A DNA stretch of 14,098 bases from Clostridiales bacterium (GCA_012516225.1 JAAYWX010000313.1:1-14098); one strand, 5' to 3'; counted from the stretch's first letter, positions 1 to 7,319 are shown. Numbers and translations are program-made. The notes: a model not told the origin generated them from the letters alone.

Positions 1-63
1 ATATAAACATTACATACATTATTAGGAAATTTTGCACTAAAAATGGAATAAAACCCATATATC

Positions 64-1065
64 TTAATATACCGCGTGCAAAACTTTTTCCGCGCCCTCT
101 GAAAAATGCAGCTTGTAGTCATCTGTAATGAAAAGGGCGTAAAATCCATCCATACTGTTGATCAGTTGGAGCCCGTCATCCATGCCAAGAGCAAAGCATA
201 GAGTACTTAAAGCGTCGCAATCGCAGGAGTTTTTTCCCACGATCGTAACGGACAAAAGACCGTTCTCATACGGATATCCTGTTTTAGGATTAAGTATGTG
301 GTGATATCTTTTCCCGTTTTCGGAAAAATAGCGCTCATACACTCCAGAAGTGACAACGGACATATCGGAAACGGAAACTGCGGCTATCGCGCCGTCCCCG
401 AAGGGGCGTTGTATTCCAATTTCAAAACCGCGGGAAGAAGTTTTGCCGCCTATGCACAGAACATTGCCGCCGAGATTTATTATAGCCTTTTCAACTCCTT
501 GGGATATAAGGTAATCCTTAAGTTTATCGGCAATATATCCTTTAGCGATGGCACCAAGATCCAAGCGGGTATATTCGTCGTCAAAGGCAACGGTGTTTCC
601 CGATACCGTTACAGACTTATACCCCACATGGCGGAGAGCGTCATCTATGGCGCTTTGCTCCGGAACGGCCGGAGAATCTGAGGAAAAATTCCATAGCGAG
701 GAGAGCGGTTCTATGGTTATATCGAATTTTCCGCCGGAAAGTTTGCTGAAATAGAGTCCTTTTGAAATCAGCTCCGCCGTTTCATCGGAAACGACGGATA
801 TTTTACGTGCGTTCAGCTTATAAATTTCGCTGTTTTCATCCGTACGCGAGAAAAGAGATTCATAGTGCCGGCACAGGTTGAAACACTCATCTAAGATTTT
901 TTCGTTCGTCATTCCGTAGATTGTTATTGTGGCGATAGTGTTCAGAACGAAAGCACTTTTGCTTGTTTTTATTTCCCGAGTATCGGTACAGGAGGTTAAA
1001 ATTGTCAAAAATATCACAAAACATAAAAATATGCAAATTGGTTGTTGTAGTTTTTTACCTATCAT
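64..1065 (-). CDS. apbE: FAD:protein FMN transferase, ApbE family lipoprotein
   Basis: Transfers FMN from FAD to a threonine side chain of target proteins outside the cytoplasmic membrane, as known for the ApbE family. The 333-residue product starts with a hydrophobic signal (residues 9-25) ending in the lipobox LTSC, so Cys26 is probably lipidated after cleavage. Family motifs are intact: FDITIEPLSSLW (114-125), DLGAIAKGYIAD (169-180), INLGGN (196-201), SGVYERYF (240-247), HHILNPKTGYP (255-265) and DALST (284-288), whose Asp284 and Thr288 match the usual Mg2+ ligands. Length is normal. The start is ATG on the - strand, preceded by AGAGG. The gene is divergent from rnfC and separated by 181 bases; RnfG and RnfD in the neighbouring operon carry its likely acceptor threonines. 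No terminator hairpin is visible in the 63 bases after its stop. Family assignment is secure; targets are inferred. Confidence 0.95.
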   Translation of the reverse strand: MIGKKLQQPICIFLCFVIFLTILTSCTDTREIKTSKSAFVLNTIATITIYGMTNEKILDECFNLCRHYESLFSRTDENSEIYKLNARKISVVSDETAELISKGLYFSKLSGGKFDITIEPLSSLWNFSSDSPAVPEQSAIDDALRHVGYKSVTVSGNTVAFDDEYTRLDLGAIAKGYIADKLKDYLISQGVEKAIINLGGNVLCIGGKTSSRGFEIGIQRPFGDGAIAAVSVSDMSVVTSGVYERYFSENGKRYHHILNPKTGYPYENGLLSVTIVGKNSCDCDALSTLCFALGMDDGLQLINSMDGFYALFITDDYKLHFSEGAEKVLHAVY

Positions 1066-1102
1066 AATCCCAAAACCTCTTTGTTAATATTGCCACAATA
1101 GT

Positions 1103-1108
1103 ATTATA
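1103..1108 (-). promoter_or_regulatory. possible -10 element of apbE
   Basis: The minus strand reads TATAAT here, about 37 bases upstream of the apbE start, so transcription would begin near 1096. No convincing -35 hexamer lies at the proper distance; the best candidates match only two of six positions. Weak prediction. Confidence 0.3.
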
Positions 1109-1147
1109 AATAGTGCAAGATTTCAACAAAAACCTATAAACTTTTAC

Positions 1148-1176
1148 TGGACATGAAATATAATTGTTTGTATAAT
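1148..1176 (+). promoter_or_regulatory. sigma-A type promoter of the rnf operon
   Basis: A -35 hexamer TGGACA (1148-1153, five of six matches to TTGACA) and a perfect -10 hexamer TATAAT (1171-1176) are separated by exactly 17 bases. Transcription would start near 1183, leaving a leader of about 64 bases before rnfC. A second TATAAT at 1159-1164 has no matching -35. This housekeeping promoter suggests vegetative expression of rnf. Confidence 0.7.
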
Positions 1177-1190
1177 TATTCTTAAATGGC

Positions 1191-1224
1191 TATAGCGTGT
1201 TTTTCGAGAGAGGAGAGCGCTATG
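1191..1224 (+). other. small stem-loop at the 5' end of the rnf leader
   Basis: ATAGCG (1192-1197) pairs with CGCTAT (1218-1223), extended by a G-U wobble at each end, around an 18-base loop. It would sit a few bases inside the predicted transcript start and leave the rnfC ribosome binding site (AGGAGG, 1234-1239) free. It could stabilise the mRNA 5' end, but a stem this short may be chance. Confidence 0.25.
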
Positions 1225-1246
1225 CAAAAGGTAAGGAGGAAATGCC

Positions 1247-2611
1247 GTGTTGAAAAAAAGACTTCACGGAGCACATGTGCCTCATTGGAAAAATACTGCG
1301 GGGTCAAAGCCGGAGCGAATGCCGGTTCCGCCCCTAATTAATCTTCCAATGTCAATGCACATCGGTGCACCCGCAAAGCCCGTTGTAAAGGTGGGGGACG
1401 AAGTGAAAGTCGGCCAGCTTGTTGCGGAAGCGGGCGGATTTGTGTCCTCTCCGATTTATTCGGGCGTATCTGGCAAAGTTAAGAAAATCGAAGATATGCT
1501 GATGTCCTCGGGGCAGAAAGTCCCCACCGTTACGATTGAAACCGATGGAAAGCAAGAGCTTTTCGAAGGTGTTGCTCCCCCAAAGGTGACCAATCTGCAG
1601 GAATTTCTGGATGCTGTCCGCAACAGCGGCGTCGTAGGGCTGGGCGGGGCAGGCTTCCCGACGGCTGTCAAGCTCACAGTGAAAGACCTTTCAATGATAG
1701 AAGCTGTCATAGTAAACGGTGCCGAGTGCGAGCCGTTTATCACATCGGATACGAGAACGATGATTGACGATGCGGAACTCGTGTGGGAGGGAATAGAGCT
1801 TCTCAAAAAATATCTTCAGGTAAAGCGAATTATAATCGGTATTGAAGATAACAAGCCACAGTGCATTGAAAATTTCCGGAAAATGTGCACACCGGGTTGC
1901 GGAGTTGAGGTTAAGGCTCTTCCGGCCATCTACCCTCAGGGCGGCGAAAAAGTCCTTATATATAATACTATAGGCCGCGCCGTTCCGGAAGGCAAGCTTC
2001 CGATTGATGTAGGAGCAGTTGTAATCAACTGCACAACGCTTGCTGCCATTGCAAAGTACATAAAAACGGGTATTCCGCTCTATGAAAAATGTGTAACGGT
2101 AGACGGGTCTGCGGTGAAAAATCCGAAAAACGTGATAGCACCTATAGGAACTCCGCTTAAAGATGTGTTTGAATTTTGCGGAGGATTTAAAACTGAACCC
2201 AAAAAGGTGCTTTACGGAGGTCCGATGATGGGCCTCGCCGTTCCGGACCTGAATCAGCCTCTACTTAAAAACACTAACGCAGTTCTTGCTTTTGGAGAGA
2301 AGGAAGCAAGGCTGCCTAAAGAAACGGCCTGCATAAGGTGCGGGCGCTGTGTTGGACACTGCCCGTTTAATCTCGCTCCAGTTGACATTGAAACGGCATT
2401 CCGCCTTAAAGATGCGGCGGCTCTTGCGGAATTGAAAGTAAACCTCTGCATGGAATGCGGTTGCTGTGCTTATGTCTGCCCGGCGAACCGTCCGCTTGTA
2501 CAAGTTAACAAGCTGGCGAAAGCTATGCTGAAGAAATATCAGGATGATCAAAAAGCCGCCGAGGAAAAGAAAAAAGCGAAAGAAGAAGCAATGAAGGAGG
2601 CGAGCAAATGA
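1247..2611 (+). CDS. rnfC: Rnf complex subunit RnfC
   Basis: Peripheral cytoplasmic subunit of the ferredoxin:NAD+ oxidoreductase; in the family it carries FMN and 4Fe-4S clusters and is the site that reacts with NAD(H). The 454 residues show the N-terminal biotinyl-like part (about 36-82), the glycine-rich nucleotide/FMN motif GVVGLGGAGFPTA (128-140), an NGAECEP motif (157-163), an SLBB-like segment (about 255-310) and two cluster motifs, Cys362/365/368/372 and Cys401/404/407/411. A Lys/Glu-rich tail (about 430-454) follows. The start is GTG, chosen because AGGAGG (1234-1239) lies seven bases upstream; TTG at 1250 is possible. First gene of rnfCDGEAB; its stop overlaps the rnfD start (ATGA). 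Confidence 0.97.
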   Translation: MLKKRLHGAHVPHWKNTAGSKPERMPVPPLINLPMSMHIGAPAKPVVKVGDEVKVGQLVAEAGGFVSSPIYSGVSGKVKKIEDMLMSSGQKVPTVTIETDGKQELFEGVAPPKVTNLQEFLDAVRNSGVVGLGGAGFPTAVKLTVKDLSMIEAVIVNGAECEPFITSDTRTMIDDAELVWEGIELLKKYLQVKRIIIGIEDNKPQCIENFRKMCTPGCGVEVKALPAIYPQGGEKVLIYNTIGRAVPEGKLPIDVGAVVINCTTLAAIAKYIKTGIPLYEKCVTVDGSAVKNPKNVIAPIGTPLKDVFEFCGGFKTEPKKVLYGGPMMGLAVPDLNQPLLKNTNAVLAFGEKEARLPKETACIRCGRCVGHCPFNLAPVDIETAFRLKDAAALAELKVNLCMECGCCAYVCPANRPLVQVNKLAKAMLKKYQDDQKAAEEKKKAKEEAMKEASK

Positions 2612-3579
2612 GCAACTCTGCAGTTTCAAACGCCGACCAGACAAAAACATCTGCCAGAAAGGACGGACAGATGATAGTGTCCGTTTCTCCCCACATAAAG
2701 GATAAGGCAAGCACAAGCTCTATTATGCTTGATGTGCTTATTGCTCTTGCCCCTGCGCTTGTAGCTTCCGTCGTAATATTCGGAGCGCGTGCGCTGCTCG
2801 TTACTGCAGTATGCGTTGCTTTTGCAGTCGGCAGCGAGTGGGTATTTGAAAAAATTGTGAAAAAGCCCAGTACCATAGGCGACCTTTCCGCTGCGGTGAC
2901 GGGAGTTCTGCTTGCATTCAATCTTCCCGTAGGAATTCCGCTTTGGCAGGCGGCCTTCGGCAGCATTGTTGCGATAGTTGTGGTAAAGCAGCTTTTCGGC
3001 GGGATAGGGCAAAATTTTGCAAATCCCGCAATTACCGCGCGCATTATAATGCTTCTTGCATTTTCGCGTACAATGACAACATGGGTATTCCCCGATGCCG
3101 TTTCTACCGCTACCCCTCTTGTAATACTAAAGGGTGAAACGCAGCAGGCACTGCCCTCTTTGACAGATATGTTCCTTGGATTCCGCGGAGGATGCCTGGG
3201 TGAAACCAGTGCACTGGCACTCATTATCGGAGGAATCTATCTTCTTGCACGCCGCGTAATTTCTTGGCATACGCCTGTTGCTTTTATCGGCACAGTCTTG
3301 CTGATGACGCTGCTTCTCGGGAAACAGCCAGAATACCAGCTTATGTCTGGCGGACTTCTCATCGGCGCAATATTTATGGCGACCGACTATGCGACGACTC
3401 CAAATACTGACTTGGGGCGCATTATTTTCGGAATAGGCTGCGGCCTTATCACGGTTCTTATCCGTGTTTGGGGCAATTATCCTGAAGGTGTGTCATTCTC
3501 CATACTGCTTATGAACATACTTACCCCCCATATCTCCAAACTTACGAGGAAAAACCCGCTTGGAGGTGCAAAAGCATGA
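2608..3579 (+). CDS. rnfD: Rnf complex subunit RnfD
   Basis: Integral membrane subunit that in the family carries covalently bound FMN and takes part in ion translocation. The 323 residues have a hydrophilic start, then many membrane segments (about 42-80, 91-130, 200-216, 223-237, 246-258 and 270-305). The flavin attachment region is near DAVSTATPL (163-171): the motif reads S-T-A-T-P (166-170), where family members commonly have S-G-A-T-P, with Thr169 as the expected FMN-carrying residue. The start overlaps the rnfC stop by four bases, with AAGGAGG about seven bases upstream. The gene ends in an ATGA overlap with rnfG, implying translational coupling. Confidence 0.96.
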   Translation: MSNSAVSNADQTKTSARKDGQMIVSVSPHIKDKASTSSIMLDVLIALAPALVASVVIFGARALLVTAVCVAFAVGSEWVFEKIVKKPSTIGDLSAAVTGVLLAFNLPVGIPLWQAAFGSIVAIVVVKQLFGGIGQNFANPAITARIIMLLAFSRTMTTWVFPDAVSTATPLVILKGETQQALPSLTDMFLGFRGGCLGETSALALIIGGIYLLARRVISWHTPVAFIGTVLLMTLLLGKQPEYQLMSGGLLIGAIFMATDYATTPNTDLGRIIFGIGCGLITVLIRVWGNYPEGVSFSILLMNILTPHISKLTRKNPLGGAKA

Positions 3580-4106
3580 GCACTTTCGGAAAAGATTTTG
3601 TAAAACCCATTCTGGTTCTTTCGCTAATCTGCCTTGTTATTTCCGCAGCGCTTGCGTTCACAAATCAGAAGACCGCTCCGATAATAGCAGAGGCGGAGCG
3701 CGTAAAAGCTGAGGAAGCGCGAAAAGAAATGCTCCCGCAGGCTGATTCGTTCACAAAAATGGAACTTGAAGGACTTCCCGCAACGGTAACAGAAGTCTAT
3801 AAGGCCGACAACGGCGCAGGATTTGTGTTTATGCTTACGGCCAAAGGCTACGGCGGCGACATCAAGCTAATCTGCGGTATCGACAGCGAAGGCAAAATTA
3901 CGGACTGCAACACGCTTTCACAGTCCGAAACAAAAGGACTCGGAACAAAGATAACACAGCCTGAATTCAGAAGCCAGTTCAGCGGCAAAGACTCTTCCCT
4001 TGAAGGCGTTGAAACCATTTCGGGCGCTACGATCTCATCAAAAGCGTTCGTAAATGCGATAAAGGACGCTTTTACGGCCTATAAAGCGGCAAAGGAGGCG
4101 GAATAA
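3576..4106 (+). CDS. rnfG: Rnf complex subunit RnfG (covalent flavoprotein)
   Basis: Membrane-anchored subunit whose flavin domain faces outward in the family; FMN is attached covalently to a threonine by ApbE. The 176 residues comprise one N-terminal membrane helix (about 10-29), a charged helix (about 38-52) and an FMN-binding domain (about 65-170). The attachment motif SGAT is intact at 149-152, making Thr152 the predicted flavinylated residue. SETKGLGTKI (117-126) matches the conserved SET-x-GLG stretch. The start overlaps the rnfD stop by four bases and has GGAGG upstream. Divergent apbE just before the operon is the obvious modifying enzyme. Confidence 0.96.
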   Translation: MSTFGKDFVKPILVLSLICLVISAALAFTNQKTAPIIAEAERVKAEEARKEMLPQADSFTKMELEGLPATVTEVYKADNGAGFVFMLTAKGYGGDIKLICGIDSEGKITDCNTLSQSETKGLGTKITQPEFRSQFSGKDSSLEGVETISGATISSKAFVNAIKDAFTAYKAAKEAE

Positions 4107-4793
4107 ATGGGCAAACTTAAAATATTGACAAAGGGCCTTATAAAAGAAAATCCAGTTCTTGTTCTTGTTCTTGGCACATGTCCGACTCTTGCCATATCGA
4201 CTCAGGCGTCAAATGCAATCGGCATGGGACTTGCTGCTACGGCGGTTCTTCTCGGCTCCAATATAGCTATTTCTGCGTTGCGCAACGTAATTCCGGACAA
4301 GGTGAGAATTCCGTGCTACATAGTTCTGATAGCGGGCTTTGTCACTGTGGTTCAAATGCTTGTGCAGGCGTTTGCACCTGCTTTGAATGAGCAGCTCGGT
4401 ATATACCTGCCGCTCATAGTTGTAAACTGCATAATCCTCGGCCGTGCAGAAATGTTCGCCAACAAAAACACAGTGGTTGATTCTGCACTGGATGCCATAG
4501 GAATGGGGCTTGGATTTACCCTTGCACTATTTGTCATGGCGACAATTCGAGAAGTGCTCGGAAGCGGGACATGGCTTGGAATGGAAATACCCGTGCTTAT
4601 AGACAACAACATTTCAATTATGACACTGGCTCCCGGCGGGTTCTTTGTCTTTGGCTGCCTTATCGCGCTTGTGAATAAAATCAGCAAGGGCAAGGCAATA
4701 AAAAAGAGCGATTTCGGCTGTGCCGGATGCCCCGCTGCCGCTGCCTGCGGCAAACTTAAAGGCGCGGAGTGCGGAAAGGAGAGTGAAGCCTGA
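4107..4793 (+). CDS. rnfE: Rnf complex subunit RnfE
   Basis: Integral membrane subunit that pairs with RnfA in the core of the complex. The 228 residues contain about six membrane helices up to about residue 192. Two family cysteines are present, Cys25 in GTCPTLA and Cys108 in VVNCII; with the RnfA equivalents they are known to hold an intramembrane Fe-S cluster. After the last helix comes a hydrophilic tail with four extra cysteines (205, 208, 214, 222; spacing C-x2-C-x5-C-x7-C), not needed for the core fold. The ATG directly follows the rnfG stop, with AAGGAGG (4091-4097) nine bases upstream. The stop TGA overlaps the rnfA start (TGATG). Confidence 0.96.
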   Translation: MGKLKILTKGLIKENPVLVLVLGTCPTLAISTQASNAIGMGLAATAVLLGSNIAISALRNVIPDKVRIPCYIVLIAGFVTVVQMLVQAFAPALNEQLGIYLPLIVVNCIILGRAEMFANKNTVVDSALDAIGMGLGFTLALFVMATIREVLGSGTWLGMEIPVLIDNNISIMTLAPGGFFVFGCLIALVNKISKGKAIKKSDFGCAGCPAAAACGKLKGAECGKESEA

Positions 4794-5407
4794 TGGAAGG
4801 ACTTCTTCACTTTGACTTCAAGGGACTTGTTGTAATTCTCATGTCCGCTGTTTTTGTAAACAACTATGTTTTGCAGAAGTTCCTCGGAATATGCCCGTTC
4901 TTGGGAGTTTCAAAGAAGCTTGACCAGGCAACCGGAATGAGCATAGCCGTTATTTTCGTTATGATGCTTGCAACGGCAGTCACATGGCCCATTCAGTACT
5001 ATCTGCTGAATCCGAACGGTCTCGGCTATATGCAGACTATAGTTTTCATTCTTGTTATTGCCGCACTGGTTCAGCTTGTTGAGATTATTCTAAAAAAATA
5101 TATCCCCTCCCTGCACGCCGCACTGGGTGTTTACCTGCCTCTTATAACAACGAACTGTGCGGTACTGGGAGTCACTATTCTCAACATCAACAGCAAGTAT
5201 GATTTTCTTGCATCGCTGATTAACTCTTTGGGTTCGGGACTCGGCTTTTTCCTTGCTATGGTGCTGTTTGCCGGAGTCCGTTCCCGCATGGAAGGCGCGG
5301 ATACACCGGAAGCGTTTAAAGGTCTGCCCATAACGCTTGTCGCCGCTTCAATCGTATCGGTCTCTTTCTTCGGTTTCGCCGGAGTAATAGAGCACCTGTT
5401 CGCATAA
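4793..5407 (+). CDS. rnfA: Rnf complex subunit RnfA
   Basis: Integral membrane partner of RnfE in the ion-translocating core. The 204 residues are mostly hydrophobic with about six helices and are related to RnfE, with inverted topology known for this pair. Cys34 in GICPFLG and Cys122 in TTNCAVLG are the conserved ligands expected to share an Fe-S cluster with Cys25 and Cys108 of RnfE. Length is typical. Its ATG shares one base with the rnfE stop, so translation is probably coupled. The stop codon TAA runs into the AGGAGG of rnfB. Confidence 0.97.
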   Translation: MEGLLHFDFKGLVVILMSAVFVNNYVLQKFLGICPFLGVSKKLDQATGMSIAVIFVMMLATAVTWPIQYYLLNPNGLGYMQTIVFILVIAALVQLVEIILKKYIPSLHAALGVYLPLITTNCAVLGVTILNINSKYDFLASLINSLGSGLGFFLAMVLFAGVRSRMEGADTPEAFKGLPITLVAASIVSVSFFGFAGVIEHLFA

Positions 5408-5419
5408 GGAGGTGCTCGG

Positions 5420-6244
5420 ATGGACGGAATAGTTATCGCGGTAATATCCGTAACGGTTATCGGGCTTATCTGCGCCGTTATGCTTGCGGTTGCCTCAAAA
5501 ATTATGGCGGTCAAGGAAGACGAGCGCTTTCCTGCCGTGCGCGAATGTCTGCCGGGAGCGAACTGCGGTGCCTGTGGTTATGCGGGATGTGACGGCTATG
5601 CCCACGCGCTTATTGAGGAAGAAGGCGTAAAGACAAATCTCTGCGTTCCCGGCGGAGACACGGTTGCTAAAAAGCTCAGTGAAGTCCTTGGCGTAGAGTT
5701 TGAAGATGTTGTTGAACAGGTTGCGGTGGTTAAGTGTTTAGGCGACTGCCGGGTTACTTCCGACAAGATGGAATATCAGGGTATAGAAAGCTGCGCCGCA
5801 GCTAAGTTGCTTTTCGGCGGCAAAGGCAAGTGCCAGTTCGGCTGTATGGGTTTGGGCGACTGTGCCAGGATTTGCCCGCAAAATGCAATCTGCATAGAAA
5901 GCGGGATAGCGCATGTCAACACACATTTATGTGTAGGTTGCGGAATGTGCGTATCGACCTGCCCCAACAAGCTGATAACCCTTATGCCGGATGTTGAAAA
6001 AGTTCTCGTAACCTGCAGCAATACCGACAAGGGCGCCAGCACCAGAAACGCCTGCAGCCATGGCTGTATCGCCTGCCGTAAATGCGAGAAGGAGTGTCCG
6101 GAGGGAGCGATTGCAGTTGTCGACAACCTTGCCAGAATCGACTATGACAAGTGCACAAACTGCGGTCACTGTGCGGAGGTCTGCGTTACAGGCTGCATTG
6201 TAAAATCAGATTTCAGCGGAATACACCATACGGTGCAGAAATAA
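5420..6244 (+). CDS. rnfB: Rnf complex subunit RnfB (polyferredoxin)
   Basis: Electron-entry subunit that accepts electrons from reduced ferredoxin and passes them into the complex. The 274 residues start with one membrane anchor (about 4-27). An Fe-S domain follows with Cys43, 49, 52 and 57 in the C-x5-C-x2-C-x4-C pattern. Next come a region with Cys106, 110, 125, 138, 142, 148 and 152, then three classical C-x2-C-x2-C-x3-C motifs: Cys171-181, Cys216-226 and Cys245-255. There are 29 cysteines in all, typical of the long clostridial form rather than the shorter proteobacterial one. The start is fixed by AGGAGG (5407-5412) seven bases upstream, overlapping the rnfA stop. Last gene of the operon, followed by a terminator. 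Confidence 0.97.
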   Translation: MDGIVIAVISVTVIGLICAVMLAVASKIMAVKEDERFPAVRECLPGANCGACGYAGCDGYAHALIEEEGVKTNLCVPGGDTVAKKLSEVLGVEFEDVVEQVAVVKCLGDCRVTSDKMEYQGIESCAAAKLLFGGKGKCQFGCMGLGDCARICPQNAICIESGIAHVNTHLCVGCGMCVSTCPNKLITLMPDVEKVLVTCSNTDKGASTRNACSHGCIACRKCEKECPEGAIAVVDNLARIDYDKCTNCGHCAEVCVTGCIVKSDFSGIHHTVQK

Positions 6245-6248
6245 CATA

Positions 6249-6286
6249 AAATAAAGCTCCGGCTTATAAAAGACGGGGCTTTATTT
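6249..6286 (+). terminator. hairpin terminator after rnfB
   Basis: A 13-bp stem (6249-6261 with 6274-6286, one G-U pair) encloses a 12-base loop five bases after the rnfB stop. The right arm ends in TTTATTT and is followed by AGGTTTT, so the U-tract is imperfect. Some readthrough into the next genes is possible, and no clear promoter is seen between here and 6352. Confidence 0.75.
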
Positions 6287-6351
6287 AGGTTTTAACCGGC
6301 TCTGATAGCATAGGAAAGGACTGCGAAAACAGGAAACGGAGGGCGCCGCGG

Positions 6352-6720
6352 ATGAAAAGATATAAATATGATACCATCTTCGTTATGGCAGTCATTCTGG
6401 CCGCTGCCCTGATTTGGCTTTTTTCATATTTGACAAGGAGCGAGGGAGCCTATGTCAGAGTCACCGTAAACGGTGAACTTTACGGCGAGTATCCGCTCAA
6501 TACTGACACGAAGGTGAATATAGGCGGCGGGGACTCATATAACATCCTCATAATACAAGGCGGCGAGGCATGGATTGATGAAGCGAGCTGCCCCGATAAG
6601 CTTTGCATAAAGCAGGGAAAAATTCGCTATGACGGTCAAAGCGTAATATGCCTGCCGAACAAAATGGTTGCAGAGGTAATAGGCGGAAAAAAGCCCGAGT
6701 TTGACGCGGTGGTAAAATGA
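6352..6720 (+). CDS. membrane-anchored NusG domain II-like protein
   Basis: A 122-residue protein of the NusG-domain-II-like family (Pfam PF07009 by recognition), not the transcription factor NusG. It has one membrane helix (about 9-27) and a small beta-rich domain (about 33-115) predicted outside the membrane. The family signature is clear: ASCPDKLCIKQG (78-89) with Cys80 and Cys85, then ICLPNKM (99-105) with Cys100. The three conserved cysteines suggest a redox or metal role, but no function is established that I know of. The ATG has GGAGGG (6338-6343) eight bases upstream. The stop overlaps the next gene by four bases, so the two are a translationally coupled pair. Lying just after rnf, it may work with flavin or electron transfer outside the membrane; that is inference. 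Confidence 0.85.
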   Translation: MKRYKYDTIFVMAVILAAALIWLFSYLTRSEGAYVRVTVNGELYGEYPLNTDTKVNIGGGDSYNILIIQGGEAWIDEASCPDKLCIKQGKIRYDGQSVICLPNKMVAEVIGGKKPEFDAVVK

Positions 6721-7223
6721 AAAAGAAACTGACTGGGAAACAAATAGCGGAATATGGGCTAATGACAGCTCTTGCAATGGTGCTAAGCTATATAGAGTAT
6801 CTTATACCGTTTTCGGCAGCAGTACCGGGGGTAAAGCTCGGGCTTGCGAATATAGTTGTCGTCTTTGCACTTTACAGGCTCGGCGTTCCTCAGGCCTTTG
6901 TCATTTCGCTTCTGCGTGTCGTGCTTATGACGTTTATGTTCGGGAATGCTTTTGCATTTATTTACAGCCTTTCCGGGGCGGTGCTCAGCCTTTGTGTGAT
7001 GCTGCTGATGCGCAGAACCGGGCGCTTTAGCCCCGTCGGAGTTGGGGCCGGAGGAGGAGTGTCGCACAATATCGGACAAATTCTCTGCGCAATGCTGCTC
7101 CTTGAAACCAAAAGGCTTATTTATTACCTTCCCATACTGCTTATCTCAGGTGCGGCTGCGGGGCTTGTTATCGGCTTTACCGGCGGAATTGTGATAGAAA
7201 GGCTGGCAAAAGAGCAGAAATAA
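6717..7223 (+). CDS. Gx transporter family membrane protein (heptaprenyl diphosphate synthase component I-like)
   Basis: A 168-residue membrane protein with about five or six hydrophobic helices. PGVKLGLANIV (37-47), Arg67 in the third helix and GGVSHNIGQ (113-121) match the family named Gx transporter or Hpre_diP_synt_I (PF07456). Members resemble S components of ECF transporters, which bind vitamins or precursors. The old name heptaprenyl diphosphate synthase component I is not supported here: there is no aspartate-rich prenyltransferase motif and no synthase subunit II nearby. It shares a four-base ATGA overlap with the NusG-II-like gene, so the two proteins probably act together. The substrate is unknown; a flavin or quinone precursor would fit the Rnf/ApbE context but is speculative. 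Confidence 0.85.
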   Translation: MKKKLTGKQIAEYGLMTALAMVLSYIEYLIPFSAAVPGVKLGLANIVVVFALYRLGVPQAFVISLLRVVLMTFMFGNAFAFIYSLSGAVLSLCVMLLMRRTGRFSPVGVGAGGGVSHNIGQILCAMLLLETKRLIYYLPILLISGAAAGLVIGFTGGIVIERLAKEQK

Positions 7224-7319
7224 CGCATATGGGCCGAAAAATCATACCGGGGGAAACCGCGGAGTTTGGGATTTGATGATGAATTTAATAAAATCTCCAC
7301 CAGTTAAGGAGCGGTGAAT

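Noticed and set aside
1159..1164. First TATAAT as the rnf -10 element
   Set aside because: No acceptable -35 at 16-18 bases; the second TATAAT at 1171-1176 has TGGACA at 17 bases.
2523..3224. 233-codon open frame on the minus strand
   Set aside because: Lies antisense across rnfD, which has clear family motifs; the predicted protein is Ser/Ala/Thr-rich with no domain, typical of a shadow frame.
6352..6720. NusG transcription elongation factor
   Set aside because: Only the domain II-like fold is present, with an N-terminal membrane helix and no NGN domain, so it is not NusG itself.
6717..7223. Heptaprenyl diphosphate synthase subunit
   Set aside because: The protein is a small polytopic membrane protein without aspartate-rich catalytic motifs; the name comes from an old family label.
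7224..7319. Weak hairpin and tiny ORF between the Gx gene and the radical SAM gene
   Set aside because: Pairing is imperfect with no U-tract, and the 15-codon frame has no ribosome site, so nothing can be supported beyond the radical SAM ribosome site.
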